Part shown: positions 52,590 to 61,457 of the stretch, piece by piece | How positions within the stretch are numbered: position 1 is the first letter of the stretch | How the letters are laid out: every line of letters begins with the position of its first letter | Source of the DNA: Actinomycetospora succinea | GTDB lineage: Bacteria > Actinomycetota > Actinomycetes > Mycobacteriales > Pseudonocardiaceae | Assembly: GCF_004363095.1 (NCBI RefSeq) | Contig: NZ_SNYO01000001.1 | Location: forward strand, 248,001 to 312,000 | Length of the DNA: 64,000 bases | Direction of reading: 5' to 3' | Notes under the pieces: model-generated | What the model saw: only the letters and a program-made list of their open reading frames with translations | What the model was told of the DNA's origin: nothing | Databases searched by the model: none | Position numbers and translations under genes: made by a program

Positions 52590-55232
52590 GTGGGGAGTGC
52601 CGTGCCGGTGCCGGGCTCGCGCAGCCTCGCCGTCGCCGCTGCGCGACACCGCGCCGACGCGCTCGCGGTCCTTCCCCCCGCCGACGGGGGCCCGGAGGGC
52701 AGCCTCACGCTGCCGCCCGGCGCCGCGCTGCACCACGACGCCCGCGGGCGCATCGTCGCCGTGCGCGAGCAGGTCGTGCGCCTCGTCGACCCCTCCGGCA
52801 CCGTCGAACCGCACCGTGCGCTCGGACGCCCGCTGCACGACCTGCTCGTCGACTTCGGCGCCGTCGACCCCTGCGCGGGCCCCGAGGGCCTGCTGACCGC
52901 GCGGCTGCGGCGCGTGGCAGACGTCCCGCTGCCGGTGCACGTCGTGGTCTGGCCGGACGCGGTGGGCGGGGCGACGCTGGTCCTGGTGCCACAGGCCCCC
53001 TCGTCGGAGCCGGCGCCCGCTCCCGGCCCCTCGGCGGCCGACGTCGAGCGCATCGCGGGCCTCGGGCACTGGGAGGTCGACCTCGCCACGGGCTCGGCGT
53101 GGCTCTCGCCGGCGCTCGCCGAGCTGCTGGGCATCCCGGACCGGGCCGGTCGGCGCGCGGGGGACCTCCTGCAGGCGCTGCACCCCGCCGACCGGCCCGG
53201 GTTCGCCCGCTGCTGGTCCGCCCTGCTCGCCGACGGCACGCCGCTGGAGGCCGAGGCGCGCCTCGGCGACGGCACCGGGCGCATCCTCGAGGTGCACGCC
53301 GCGCTGCGCGGCGACGGCACCGTGCTCGGCACCGCGTCCGACGTCACCTCCCGCCGCCAGGCCGAGGAGCGGCTGCGCACGCTGACCCAGCGCTTCACCG
53401 ACCTGCTCGCGGTCGCCCCCGTCGGGATCGCGCTCTTCGACGACGACGAGCGCATGGTCCAGGCGAACCAGGCCCTCTGCCGGCTGCTGGGCCAAGGCCC
53501 CGAGGCGCTGCGCGGCCGGCGGGCCGACGAGCTGCTCGACCTCGCCGCCGAGACCGCCGTCGTGCCCGGCCCGGTGACGCCGCTGCTCTCGCGCCCGGCG
53601 GGCTCGGCGGGGTCGGTGAGCTGGTCGTGCGCGCCGCGGGCGCTGCGGACCCGCGAGCGCGGCGCGGGCGGCGCCGACGCCGACCCGGTGTGGTGCGAGC
53701 TGCACGTGTCGGTCTCGGTCCACGACGACGGCGGCGTCACCCACCTCGTCGTGTTCACCGACGTCACCGACGCCCGGCGGGTCGAGGCGAGCCTGCGCCA
53801 CCAGGCCATGCACGACGAGCTCACCGGCCTGCCCAACCGGCGCGCGCTGACCACCACGGTGTCGCGGCTGCTGGCCGGCCCGACGGCGCGGCGCACCGGG
53901 GTGCTGTTCTGCGACCTCGACAACTTCAAGCGCGTCAACGACTCGCTGGGCCACGACGCGGGCGACGAGCTGCTCGTCGAGCTCGCGGCCCGGCTGCGCG
54001 AGCGGCTGCCCGCCGGGTGCGCGGCCTCGCGCAGCGCCGGGGACGAGTTCGTCGTGGTCTGCGCCGACGTCGACCTGCACGGCGGGCTGGACGCGCTCTC
54101 GGCCACGGTCGCCGGCATCCTGCGCACCGCGATCCCGGTCCACGGGCAGCTCGTGCGCATCTCGGCGACCGTGGGTGCCGCGGTCGGCGCCACCATCGGC
54201 GCCGACCCGCACACCGACCCCGCTCGCCCCGAGATCGACCCGACGGCCGACCCGGTCGAGCAGGTCCTGCGCCTGGAGCGCGCCACCGAGCTCGCCGGCC
54301 TCGACCCGGCGCCGGGGCACCCGGGCACCGGCGACCTCATGCGCTTCGCCGACGCCGCGCTGTTCGAGGCGAAGAGCGGCGGCACCGGCCGGTTCGCGCT
54401 CGCCGACGAGGCGATCATGAAGGGCGCCGACGAGGCGCTGCGCATGGAGACCCAGCTGCGCGAGGCGATGGTCAACGACGAACTCGTGCTGCACTTCCAG
54501 CCGGTCGTGGGGCCCGACGGGCGCGTGCAGACCGCCGAGGCGCTGGTGCGCTGGCAGCACCCCGAGCAGGGGCTGATCTTCCCGGACAAGTTCCTGCCCG
54601 TCGCCGAGGCCGCCGACCTGATGGGCGACCTCGACCGCTGGGTGCTGCGCACCGCCGTCCGCGAGGCCGCGGTGTGGCCGCCGTCGGGTCCCGACGGGGT
54701 CGTGCCCTCGGTCGCGGTCAACCTCGCGGGCCTGCTGCCCGGCGATCCCGACTTCCTCGACACCGTCCACGAGGCCGTCACCGGCGCGGGCCTGCCCTAC
54801 GACCGCCTGGTGCTCGAGCTCGTCGAGACCTGCCTCGCCGACCTCCCGTCGACGACGCTGCGCGAGATGAACGAGCTGATCGCCGCCGGCGTGCGCTTCG
54901 CGGTGGACGACTTCGGCACCGGCTACTCGTCGCTGTCGCGGCTCACGGGGCTGCCCGCGCAGATCGTCAAGCTCGACCGCGGCTTCGTCCGGGGGGTGGC
55001 GACCGGGGAGTCCGACCGCGCCGTCGCCCGCGCCGTCGTCGACCTCACCGCCGCGATCGGCCAGATCTGTGTGGCCGAGGGCGTCGAGGACTCCGACCAG
55101 TTCGCGGTGCTGCGCGACCTCGGCGTGCACGCCTACCAGGGCTGGCTGTTCGCCCGCGCGATGCCGGGCGAGGCGTTCACGCAGCTGCTCCGCCGCGGGC
55201 CGCTGACCCCGGAGGACCGACAGGCGGGCTGA
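52590..55232 (+). CDS. PAS-GGDEF-EAL cyclic-di-GMP signalling protein
   Basis: An 880-residue soluble protein with the full makeup of a bifunctional c-di-GMP enzyme. The N-terminal 150 residues lack a known domain; PAS-like segments follow at about 150-265 (GLGHWEVDLATGSAWLSPAL) and 275-405 (FTDLLAVAPVGIALFDDDER). GGDEF spans about 410-600: DELTGLPNRRAL, FCDLDNFKRVNDSLGHDAGD and the active site SAGDEF (A replaces the first G, which is tolerated). EAL follows: TAEALVRWQHPEQG, ELVETCLAD, DDFGTGYSSL and EGVEDSDQ, with the catalytic residues present. No membrane segment. GTG 52590 is chosen because GAGGGGAG lies about seven bases upstream; GTG 52602 is possible. Confidence 0.92.
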   Translation: MGSAVPVPGSRSLAVAAARHRADALAVLPPADGGPEGSLTLPPGAALHHDARGRIVAVREQVVRLVDPSGTVEPHRALGRPLHDLLVDFGAVDPCAGPEGLLTARLRRVADVPLPVHVVVWPDAVGGATLVLVPQAPSSEPAPAPGPSAADVERIAGLGHWEVDLATGSAWLSPALAELLGIPDRAGRRAGDLLQALHPADRPGFARCWSALLADGTPLEAEARLGDGTGRILEVHAALRGDGTVLGTASDVTSRRQAEERLRTLTQRFTDLLAVAPVGIALFDDDERMVQANQALCRLLGQGPEALRGRRADELLDLAAETAVVPGPVTPLLSRPAGSAGSVSWSCAPRALRTRERGAGGADADPVWCELHVSVSVHDDGGVTHLVVFTDVTDARRVEASLRHQAMHDELTGLPNRRALTTTVSRLLAGPTARRTGVLFCDLDNFKRVNDSLGHDAGDELLVELAARLRERLPAGCAASRSAGDEFVVVCADVDLHGGLDALSATVAGILRTAIPVHGQLVRISATVGAAVGATIGADPHTDPARPEIDPTADPVEQVLRLERATELAGLDPAPGHPGTGDLMRFADAALFEAKSGGTGRFALADEAIMKGADEALRMETQLREAMVNDELVLHFQPVVGPDGRVQTAEALVRWQHPEQGLIFPDKFLPVAEAADLMGDLDRWVLRTAVREAAVWPPSGPDGVVPSVAVNLAGLLPGDPDFLDTVHEAVTGAGLPYDRLVLELVETCLADLPSTTLREMNELIAAGVRFAVDDFGTGYSSLSRLTGLPAQIVKLDRGFVRGVATGESDRAVARAVVDLTAAIGQICVAEGVEDSDQFAVLRDLGVHAYQGWLFARAMPGEAFTQLLRRGPLTPEDRQAG

Positions 55233-55367
55233 CTCCGCCTGAGACCGGGATCACACCGAACGGTGTCGCCGGGCCTTGATCGGTCGCGGGTGTCGGGGTG
55301 CCCGATTAGATTCACGCTCCGACTCGGTGGCCGTCCCGTGCCGCCGTCCGATCCCGGGAGCAAGAAC

Positions 55368-56465
55368 GTGATCGAGTTCCGGGACGTGGGGAAGCGGTTC
55401 GCCGACGGCACGGTCGGCCTCGAGGAGCTGTCGCTGACGGCCCGCGAGGGCGAGATCACCGTGCTGGTCGGGCCCTCGGGCTGTGGCAAGACCACGTCGT
55501 TGCGCACCGTCAACCGGATGGTGGAGCCGACGTCGGGGTCGGTGCACCTCGACGGGCGCGACGTCGCCGACGTCGACCCGCCCGAGCTGCGGCGCGGCAT
55601 CGGCTACGTCATCCAGCAGGCGGGGCTCTTCCCGCACCGGCGGGTGATCGACAACGTCGCGACCGTGCCGGTGCTCCAGGGCCTCTCGCGCCAGGAGGCC
55701 AAGAAGCGGGCCGCCGAGGTGCTCGAGCGCGTGGGGCTCTCCGCCCTCGCCCAGCGCTGGCCCGCCCAGCTCTCCGGCGGCCAGCAGCAGCGCGTCGGCG
55801 TGGCCCGCGCGCTCGCCGGCGACGCGCCGGTGCTGCTCATGGACGAGCCGTTCTCCGCGGTCGACCCCGTGGTGCGCGTCGAGCTGCAGGACGAGCTGCT
55901 GCGCCTGCAGGCCGAGCTCGGCAAGACGATCCTGTTCGTCACCCACGACATCGACGAGGCCATCCGCCTGGGCGACCGCGTGGCCGTGCTGCGGGTGGGC
56001 GGGCGCCTGGCCCAGTTCGCGCCGCCCGACGAGCTGCTCGCCGCCCCCGTGGACGAGTTCGTGTCCGGGTTCGTCGGCCGCGACCGCGGCTACCGCCGCC
56101 TCGGGTTCGTGTCGGCCACCGCGCTGCGGCTCGTCGACCTGCCCACGCGCGCCGACGCCAACGGCGACTCCCCTGACTCCCCCGATCGGGCCGTGCCGGG
56201 GGAGTGGACGGTGCTGCTCGACGGCACCGAGCGCCCGTCGGCCTGGCTCGGGCCCGACGGCGCGCGCCACGACCTCGGCTCCCTCTACGTCACCGACGGC
56301 GCGGACGCCGCGTCCGACGCGGCCGGCACGCTGCGCGGCGCCCTCGACGCGGCGCTGAGCTCGCCCGCGGGCCGCGGTGTGGCCGTCGACGGCGGGGGCC
56401 GCTACCGCGGCGGCGTCGAGCCGGACGACGTGCTGGCGCTGCTGGACCGGGGTACCACCCGGTGA
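55368..56465 (+). CDS. Osmoprotectant ABC transporter ATP-binding protein
   Basis: ATPase of a glycine-betaine/choline/carnitine-type importer (OpuCA-like), 365 residues. Walker A GPSGCGKTTS (35-44), Q loop YVIQQAGLFPHRRV, signature LSGGQQQRVGVARAL, Walker B VLLMDEPFSAVD and H loop FVTHDIDEA are intact. The C-terminal 110 residues (from about 255) do not show recognisable CBS repeats, which in OpuCA sense ionic strength; the tail has the general size but is diverged. GTG 55368 has GGGAG seven bases upstream. The GTGA overlap at 56462 links it to the first permease gene. Confidence 0.92.
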   Translation: MIEFRDVGKRFADGTVGLEELSLTAREGEITVLVGPSGCGKTTSLRTVNRMVEPTSGSVHLDGRDVADVDPPELRRGIGYVIQQAGLFPHRRVIDNVATVPVLQGLSRQEAKKRAAEVLERVGLSALAQRWPAQLSGGQQQRVGVARALAGDAPVLLMDEPFSAVDPVVRVELQDELLRLQAELGKTILFVTHDIDEAIRLGDRVAVLRVGGRLAQFAPPDELLAAPVDEFVSGFVGRDRGYRRLGFVSATALRLVDLPTRADANGDSPDSPDRAVPGEWTVLLDGTERPSAWLGPDGARHDLGSLYVTDGADAASDAAGTLRGALDAALSSPAGRGVAVDGGGRYRGGVEPDDVLALLDRGTTR

Positions 56466-57097
56466 GGGCGTTCGGCTACGACATCGACCAGCTGGTGATC
56501 GCCCACGTCCTGCTCGCGATCATCCCGGTGATCCTCGGGATGATCATCGCGCTGCCGCTGGGCTGGTGGGCCCACCGGTCGCGGGGCGCGCGCCGGGTGC
56601 TCGTGCCGCTCTCGGGCGCGCTCTACACGATCCCGTCGCTGGCGCTGATCGTGTTCATCCCCGTGGTGCTGGGCACGCCGATCCTCAGCCCGGTCAACGT
56701 CGGCCTGACGCTGACCATCTACACCGTCGCGCTGCTCGTGCGCAGCGTCGCCGAGGCGCTCGACGCGGTGCCCGCCAGCGTCTCGCTGGCCGCGCTCGCG
56801 GTCGGCTACCGGCCCGCCGGGCTGCTGCTCGGCGTGCAGCTGCCGCTGGCCGTCCCGGTGCTCACCGCCGGGCTCCGGGTGGCGTCGGTGTCGTCGTTCT
56901 CGCTGGTCACGGTCGGCGCCCTCGTCGGCATCGAGTCGCTGGGCACGCTGATGACCGACGGCTTCCAGCAGGACTACACGGCGATGGTGGTCACCGGCAT
57001 CGTCGGCTCGATTGCGCTGGCGTTCATCTTCGACGCGCTGTGGCTGGGGCTCGGACGGGCCCTCACGCCGTGGTCGCGGGCGCGGGCGGGGGTGTAG
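56462..57097 (+). CDS. Osmoprotectant ABC transporter permease
   Basis: Inner-membrane permease of 211 residues, OpuCB/YehW-like. Five or more hydrophobic segments and the typical sequences IALPLGWWAHRSRGARRVLV, YTIPSLALIVFIPVVLG, TIYTVALLVRSVAEALDAVP and the coupling (EAA-like) region AALAVGYRPAGLLLGVQLP are present; VGALVGIESLGTLMTDGF is a family marker. GTG 56462 overlaps the ATPase stop by four bases. The second permease begins four bases after its stop. Confidence 0.92.
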   Translation: MRAFGYDIDQLVIAHVLLAIIPVILGMIIALPLGWWAHRSRGARRVLVPLSGALYTIPSLALIVFIPVVLGTPILSPVNVGLTLTIYTVALLVRSVAEALDAVPASVSLAALAVGYRPAGLLLGVQLPLAVPVLTAGLRVASVSSFSLVTVGALVGIESLGTLMTDGFQQDYTAMVVTGIVGSIALAFIFDALWLGLGRALTPWSRARAGV

Positions 57098-57100
57098 GCG

Positions 57101-57856
57101 GTGCTCGGACGTCTCGTCGAGTGGTTCACCGACCCCGCGCAGTGGAGCGGTTCCGCGGGCATCCCGGCCCGGGTGCTCGAGCACCTCGGGTACACGCTGC
57201 TCGCCGTCGCCATCGCCGCGGTCATCGCGCTGCCGGTGGGCGCGGTCATCGGCCACACCCGCCGCGGCGGGCTCGCCGTCGTCGGCGTCGCCAACGGCCT
57301 GCGGGCGCTGCCCGAGCTGGGCGTGCTGGTGCTGTTCGTGCTGCTGCTGGGCCTCGGGCTGCTGCCGCCGACGCTCGCGCTGGTGCTGCTCGCGATCCCG
57401 CCGCTGCTCGCCGGCGCCTACGCGGGCGTCGCGGGCGCCGACCCGGGCGCCGTCGACGCGGCGCGGGGGATCGGGATGCGCGAGCACCAGATCCTCCTGC
57501 AGGTCGAGGTGCCCTCCGCCGTCCCGCTGATGCTCGGCGGGCTGCGCTTCGCGACGCTGCAGGTCATCGCCACCGCGACCATCGCCGCCTACGTGGGCCT
57601 CGGCGGGCTCGGCCGCTACATCATCGACGGCTTCTCGGTGCGCGACTTCCCGCAGATGCTCGGCGGCGCACTGATCGTCGCGGTGCTCTCGATCGTCGTC
57701 GAGCTCGTCCTCCAGGTCCTCGGGCGCCTCGTGACGCCCGGTCCCGACCGCCTCCGGCTGGGGCGCCGTCCCGACGGCACCCCCACTCCGAATCCCGCTG
57801 CGGACGCCCTGACGTCCGCCTCCGCCCCGTCCCACCCAGAGAGGGTCGATCGATGA
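57101..57856 (+). CDS. Osmoprotectant ABC transporter permease
   Basis: Second permease, 251 residues, OpuCD/YehY-like. RVLEHLGYTLLAVAIAAVIA, LPVGAVIGHTRRGGLAVVGV, GLRALPELGVLVLFVLLLGLG, GVAGADPGAVDAARGIGMRE as coupling region, and IAAYVGLGGLGRYIIDGF are characteristic. It pairs with the first permease to form the channel. GTG 57101 starts four bases after the previous stop and the end overlaps the lipoprotein gene (ATGA at 57853). The last 40 residues (proline-rich, TPTPNPAADALTSASAPS) extend beyond the membrane core. Confidence 0.92.
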   Translation: MLGRLVEWFTDPAQWSGSAGIPARVLEHLGYTLLAVAIAAVIALPVGAVIGHTRRGGLAVVGVANGLRALPELGVLVLFVLLLGLGLLPPTLALVLLAIPPLLAGAYAGVAGADPGAVDAARGIGMREHQILLQVEVPSAVPLMLGGLRFATLQVIATATIAAYVGLGGLGRYIIDGFSVRDFPQMLGGALIVAVLSIVVELVLQVLGRLVTPGPDRLRLGRRPDGTPTPNPAADALTSASAPSHPERVDR

Positions 57857-58815
57857 TCCGTTCGCAGCGTCACCAGCCGAGCTCCGCTCCGCTGCGTCGG
57901 CCGCGCCTGCTGCTCCTGGCGGCGGTCGCCGCCGTCGGCGTCCTGCTCGCCGGGTGCGGGGGCGGCTCCGACCCCCTGGCCACCCAGCCCGCCGCGCCCT
58001 CGGCGCAGGGCACGGTGCGCATCGGCTCGGCGAACTTCACCGAGAACCGCCTCGTCGCCGAGATCTACGCGACCGCCCTGGAGACCAAGGGCGTCGCCGT
58101 CGAGCGCCGGTTCGGCATCGGCAGCCGCGAGACCTACTACCCCGCCCTGCAGCGCGGCGAGATCGACCTCGTGCCCGACTACACCGGCAACCTGCTGCAG
58201 TTCCTCGACCCGCAGGCCACCGCCACGGCGTCGGACGAGATCTACCAGCAGCTCACGACGAAGGTCGCCCCGAACCTGCAGCTGCTCCAGCAGAGCGCGG
58301 CGGAGGACAAGGACGCCGTCGTCGTCACCCGCGCCTACGCGACGCAGAACAACCTGCGCTCGATCCAGGACCTCGCGCCGCTGTGCTCGACGATCTCGTT
58401 CGGCGGCCCGCCGGAGTTCCAGCAGCGCTCCTACGGCGTCCCCGGCCTGCAGCGGAACTACAACTGCACGTTCCGCGAGTTCCGCGCCCTCGACGCCGGC
58501 GGCCCGCTCACGGTGGCCGCGCTGCGCGACGGCACCGTCCAGGCCGCCGACCTGTTCACCACCGACGCCGCCATCCCCGAGAACGACTTCGTGGTGCTCG
58601 AGGACCCGCGCTCGAACTTCGCCGCCCAGAACGTGGTGCCGCTGGTCAACCGGGCGAAGTCGTCCGACCCCCGCGTCACCGACACGCTCAACCAGATCTC
58701 GGCGAGGATGGACACCGCCCAGCTGACCCAGCTCAACCAGCGCCTCGCCGGCCCCGACCGCCCCGACCCGGCGCAGGTCGCCCGCGACTGGCTCGCGCAG
58801 GCGGGCATCCAGTAG
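57853..58815 (+). CDS. Osmoprotectant-binding lipoprotein
   Basis: Substrate-binding component (OpuCC/ProX-like, OpuAC domain), 320 residues. Signal peptide with lipobox LLAGC (Cys35) anchors it outside the membrane. The domain begins VRIGSANFTENRLVAEIYATALE, with the conserved RRFGIGSRETYYPALQRGEIDLVPDYTGNLL and a closing LTQLNQRLAGP. ATG 57853 overlaps the permease stop. It completes a four-gene ATPase-permease-permease-binding-protein operon. Ligand choice among betaine, choline and carnitine is not decidable. Confidence 0.93.
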   Translation: MIRSQRHQPSSAPLRRPRLLLLAAVAAVGVLLAGCGGGSDPLATQPAAPSAQGTVRIGSANFTENRLVAEIYATALETKGVAVERRFGIGSRETYYPALQRGEIDLVPDYTGNLLQFLDPQATATASDEIYQQLTTKVAPNLQLLQQSAAEDKDAVVVTRAYATQNNLRSIQDLAPLCSTISFGGPPEFQQRSYGVPGLQRNYNCTFREFRALDAGGPLTVAALRDGTVQAADLFTTDAAIPENDFVVLEDPRSNFAAQNVVPLVNRAKSSDPRVTDTLNQISARMDTAQLTQLNQRLAGPDRPDPAQVARDWLAQAGIQ

Positions 58816-58857
58816 CGGCTCCGGGCACGCCGATCACCCTGTGCCAGGGTGGTCGGC

Positions 58858-59850
58858 GTGCCCCGTCGCGTCCCCGTGGTGCTGGTCGCCGGTCAGCTCG
58901 GTGCCGGCAAGTCGACGCTGGTCAACCACCTGCTGCGCCGCGCCGACGGGGTCCGCATCGGCGTCGTGGTCAACGACTTCGGCGCCGTCGGGATCGACGC
59001 GATGCTCGTGGCCGGGCAGGCCAGCGCGGTGACCTCGCTGGCCGACGGCTGCCTGTGCTGCACCACCGACGCCAACGGCCTCGCCGACCTCCTCGCCGTG
59101 CTGACCGCGCCCTCGGCGCGCCTCGACCTCGTCGTCGTGGAGGCCAGCGGCCTCGCCGAGCCCCGCGAGCTGGTGCGCCTCCTGCTCGATGCCGTGGCCG
59201 GGGAGGCGCGCCACGCGGCGTACGGCGGGCTCGTGGTGGTCGTCGACGCCGTCCGGGGTGAGCCCGACGGCGTCGTCCGGCTCGCCGACCTCGTGGTGCT
59301 CAACCAGGTCGACCGCGTCGACGACCCCGCTCCGCTGCTCGCCGCCCTGCGCGCGATCGCCCCGGGCCCGGTGCTCCCGGTGGTCCGCGGCGCGGTGGAC
59401 CCGGCGATGCTCGTCGACCCGCCCGCCCGCCGCGCCCCGCCCCGGTCGGGCCAGCTCTCGTTCGACGTGCTCCTGCGCGAGGACGCCCACGAGCACGCGC
59501 ACGCCGCCTGGGACAGCGTCGCCGTGGAGCGCGCCGTCCCGCTGGACCCGGCACGGTTCGCGGCGTTCCTCGAGGCGGGGCCGGCCGGGGTGTTCCGCGC
59601 CAAGGGCGTGGTGCGGTTCCCCGGCGCGGCCCCGTTCGTCGTGCAGACGGTCGGGACGGCGATCCGCGTGCGCCCGGCGCCCCGGTCGGTCGACGTCGCG
59701 GGTGCCCGGATGGTGTTCCTCGGCGTCGGTCTCGACGCGGCGGGTCTCGAGTCGGCGCTCGACGCCTGCGCCGCCGACCCCGCGGCGGACGAGCCGTCGC
59801 TCCTGCCGGTGCTGCGCTACGAGGAGTCGGACCGCGTCGACGCCGTCTGA
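58858..59850 (+). CDS. COG0523 (CobW/YjiA/ZNG1) family GTPase
   Basis: A 330-residue G3E GTPase thought to insert or chaperone metals such as zinc or cobalt. Walker A is AGQLGAGKSTLVNHL (residues 11-25), the metal-binding CxCC motif is DGCLCCTTD (Cys64, 66, 67), Walker B lies in LDLVVVEASGLAEP and the guanine motif in VLNQVD. A histidine cluster (DAHEHAHAAWDS) and a CobW C-terminal domain (AGVFRAKGVVRFPGAAPFVV) follow. GTG 58858 is preferred; CAGGGT ends seven bases upstream. The usual zinc-starvation context (Zur box) is not evident. Its end overlaps the convergent monooxygenase gene by 34 bases. Confidence 0.9.
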   Translation: MPRRVPVVLVAGQLGAGKSTLVNHLLRRADGVRIGVVVNDFGAVGIDAMLVAGQASAVTSLADGCLCCTTDANGLADLLAVLTAPSARLDLVVVEASGLAEPRELVRLLLDAVAGEARHAAYGGLVVVVDAVRGEPDGVVRLADLVVLNQVDRVDDPAPLLAALRAIAPGPVLPVVRGAVDPAMLVDPPARRAPPRSGQLSFDVLLREDAHEHAHAAWDSVAVERAVPLDPARFAAFLEAGPAGVFRAKGVVRFPGAAPFVVQTVGTAIRVRPAPRSVDVAGARMVFLGVGLDAAGLESALDACAADPAADEPSLLPVLRYEESDRVDAV

Positions 59851-61457
59851 CCGGCCCCGCTCAGCACGAACCCCTCGTAGTCGGCGTCCGCGACGCCGGC
59901 GAGCTGCTCGCGGTAGGCGGCGTGCCCGGCCATGTAGAACATCACCGCGTTCTTCTTGCCGGGGATGTTCGCCCCGAAGATCCACGAGTCGGCCTGCGGG
60001 AACAGGGTCATGTCGGCGATCTCCCGGCACGTCTCGGTCCAGCGCTCCTCGGCGGCCCGCGTGGGCTCCACCGTGCTCGACGCCGACTCCTCGGTGCGCC
60101 GGACCAGCTCGCCGATCCACTCGACCTGCGCCTCGATGCTCGGCGGCAGGTTGGTGAACGGCCCGTTGGGGCCGAGGATCATGAACATGTTCGGGAAGCC
60201 GGTCGTCGACACGCCCAGGTAGCTGGTGGGGCCGTCGGTCCAGTACTCGTCGATGTGCCGCCCGCCGCGTCCGCGCAGGTCCATCGCGCGGTAGTTGCCG
60301 TCGACGGCGTCGAACCCGGTGGCGAAGACCAGGACGTCGAGCTCGTGCTCGACCCCGTCGGCGGTGCGGACGCCGGACGGGGTGATCGCGTCGATCGGGT
60401 TCTCCTTGATGTCGACGAGCGTCACGTCGTCGCGGTTGAAGACCTCGTAGTAGCCCTCGTTGCACAGCGGGCGCTTGGCGTAGAGGTCGGTCGGCATGAG
60501 CTTCCGGGCCGTCTCGGGGTCGTCCACGATCTCGGCGATCTTCGAGCGGATGAAGGAGGCCGCGGCGGCGTTGGCGTCCGGGTCGGTGGCGATGTCGCAG
60601 AACGTGCCGAACATGAACCGGAAGCCGTTGCCCTTGTCCCAGTTCTCCTGGAACACCCGCTCGCGCTCCTCGGCCGACACCTCCATCGCGTGGACGGCGC
60701 TCTCCTCGAAGCCGAACGCGACGACCGACCCGCGCACCTGCTCCCAGATCGCGGCGAAGTCCTCCTTGGTCCGCGCGACGTCGTCGGGGTCCACCGGGCC
60801 GTTGCCCGACGGGACGACGTACTGCGCCGAGCGCTGGAACACGGTGAGGTGCTCGGCCCTCGGCGCGGCCGCCACGATGAACTGGGTCCCGGTCGAGCCG
60901 GTGCCGATGACGCCGACGCGCTGCCCGGTGATGTCGAGGTCGTCGGGCCACGCGTTGGTGTGCACGAGCCGGCCGGCGAAGTCGTTACGTCCCGGGATGT
61001 CGGGGATGTTGCTCTTCGCGAGCAGCCCGAGCGCGGTCACGAGGTAGCGGGCGGTCAGCCGCTCGCCGGCACCGGTGCTGACCAGCCAGAGGTCGTTCTC
61101 CTCGTCGAAGACCGCCCCGGTCACCTCGGTCGAGAGCTGGATGTCGCGCGCGAGGTCGAAGCGCTCGACGACGTGCTCGAGGTAGGCGAGGACGTCGGGC
61201 TGGTCGAGGTAGCGCGTGCTCCAGTCCCAGTCCTGCAGGAGGTCGGTGTCGAAGGAGTAGCGGTAGACGAAGCCCTCGGTGTCGGACTTCGCGCCCGGGT
61301 AGCGGTTGAAGTACCAGGTGCCGCCGACCCCGCCGCCCTTCTCGAGGACGCGGGTGCGCAGGCCGAGCCGGTCGCGCAGCGTGTGCAGCATGTAGATGCC
61401 GCCGAACCCCGCGCCGATCACGATCGCGTCGAGGTCCGGGGTGACGGGGGTGGTCAT
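59817..61457 (-). CDS. Baeyer-Villiger-type flavin monooxygenase
   Basis: FAD/NADPH monooxygenase of 546 residues that inserts oxygen next to a ketone, giving an ester or lactone. The FAD loop is VIGAGFGGIYMLH (Gly15-17-20), the Baeyer-Villiger fingerprint FAGRLVHTNAWPDD agrees with FxGxxxHTxxWP, the second Rossmann loop is GVIGTGSTGTQFI, and FMILGPNGPFTNLPPSIEAQ is typical of the cyclohexanone/phenylacetone type. ATG 61457 overlaps the esterase stop by four bases, so monooxygenase and esterase are made together: ketone to ester to alcohol plus acid. Natural ketone unknown. Confidence 0.93.
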   Translation of the reverse strand: MTTPVTPDLDAIVIGAGFGGIYMLHTLRDRLGLRTRVLEKGGGVGGTWYFNRYPGAKSDTEGFVYRYSFDTDLLQDWDWSTRYLDQPDVLAYLEHVVERFDLARDIQLSTEVTGAVFDEENDLWLVSTGAGERLTARYLVTALGLLAKSNIPDIPGRNDFAGRLVHTNAWPDDLDITGQRVGVIGTGSTGTQFIVAAAPRAEHLTVFQRSAQYVVPSGNGPVDPDDVARTKEDFAAIWEQVRGSVVAFGFEESAVHAMEVSAEERERVFQENWDKGNGFRFMFGTFCDIATDPDANAAAASFIRSKIAEIVDDPETARKLMPTDLYAKRPLCNEGYYEVFNRDDVTLVDIKENPIDAITPSGVRTADGVEHELDVLVFATGFDAVDGNYRAMDLRGRGGRHIDEYWTDGPTSYLGVSTTGFPNMFMILGPNGPFTNLPPSIEAQVEWIGELVRRTEESASSTVEPTRAAEERWTETCREIADMTLFPQADSWIFGANIPGKKNAVMFYMAGHAAYREQLAGVADADYEGFVLSGAGQTASTRSDSS

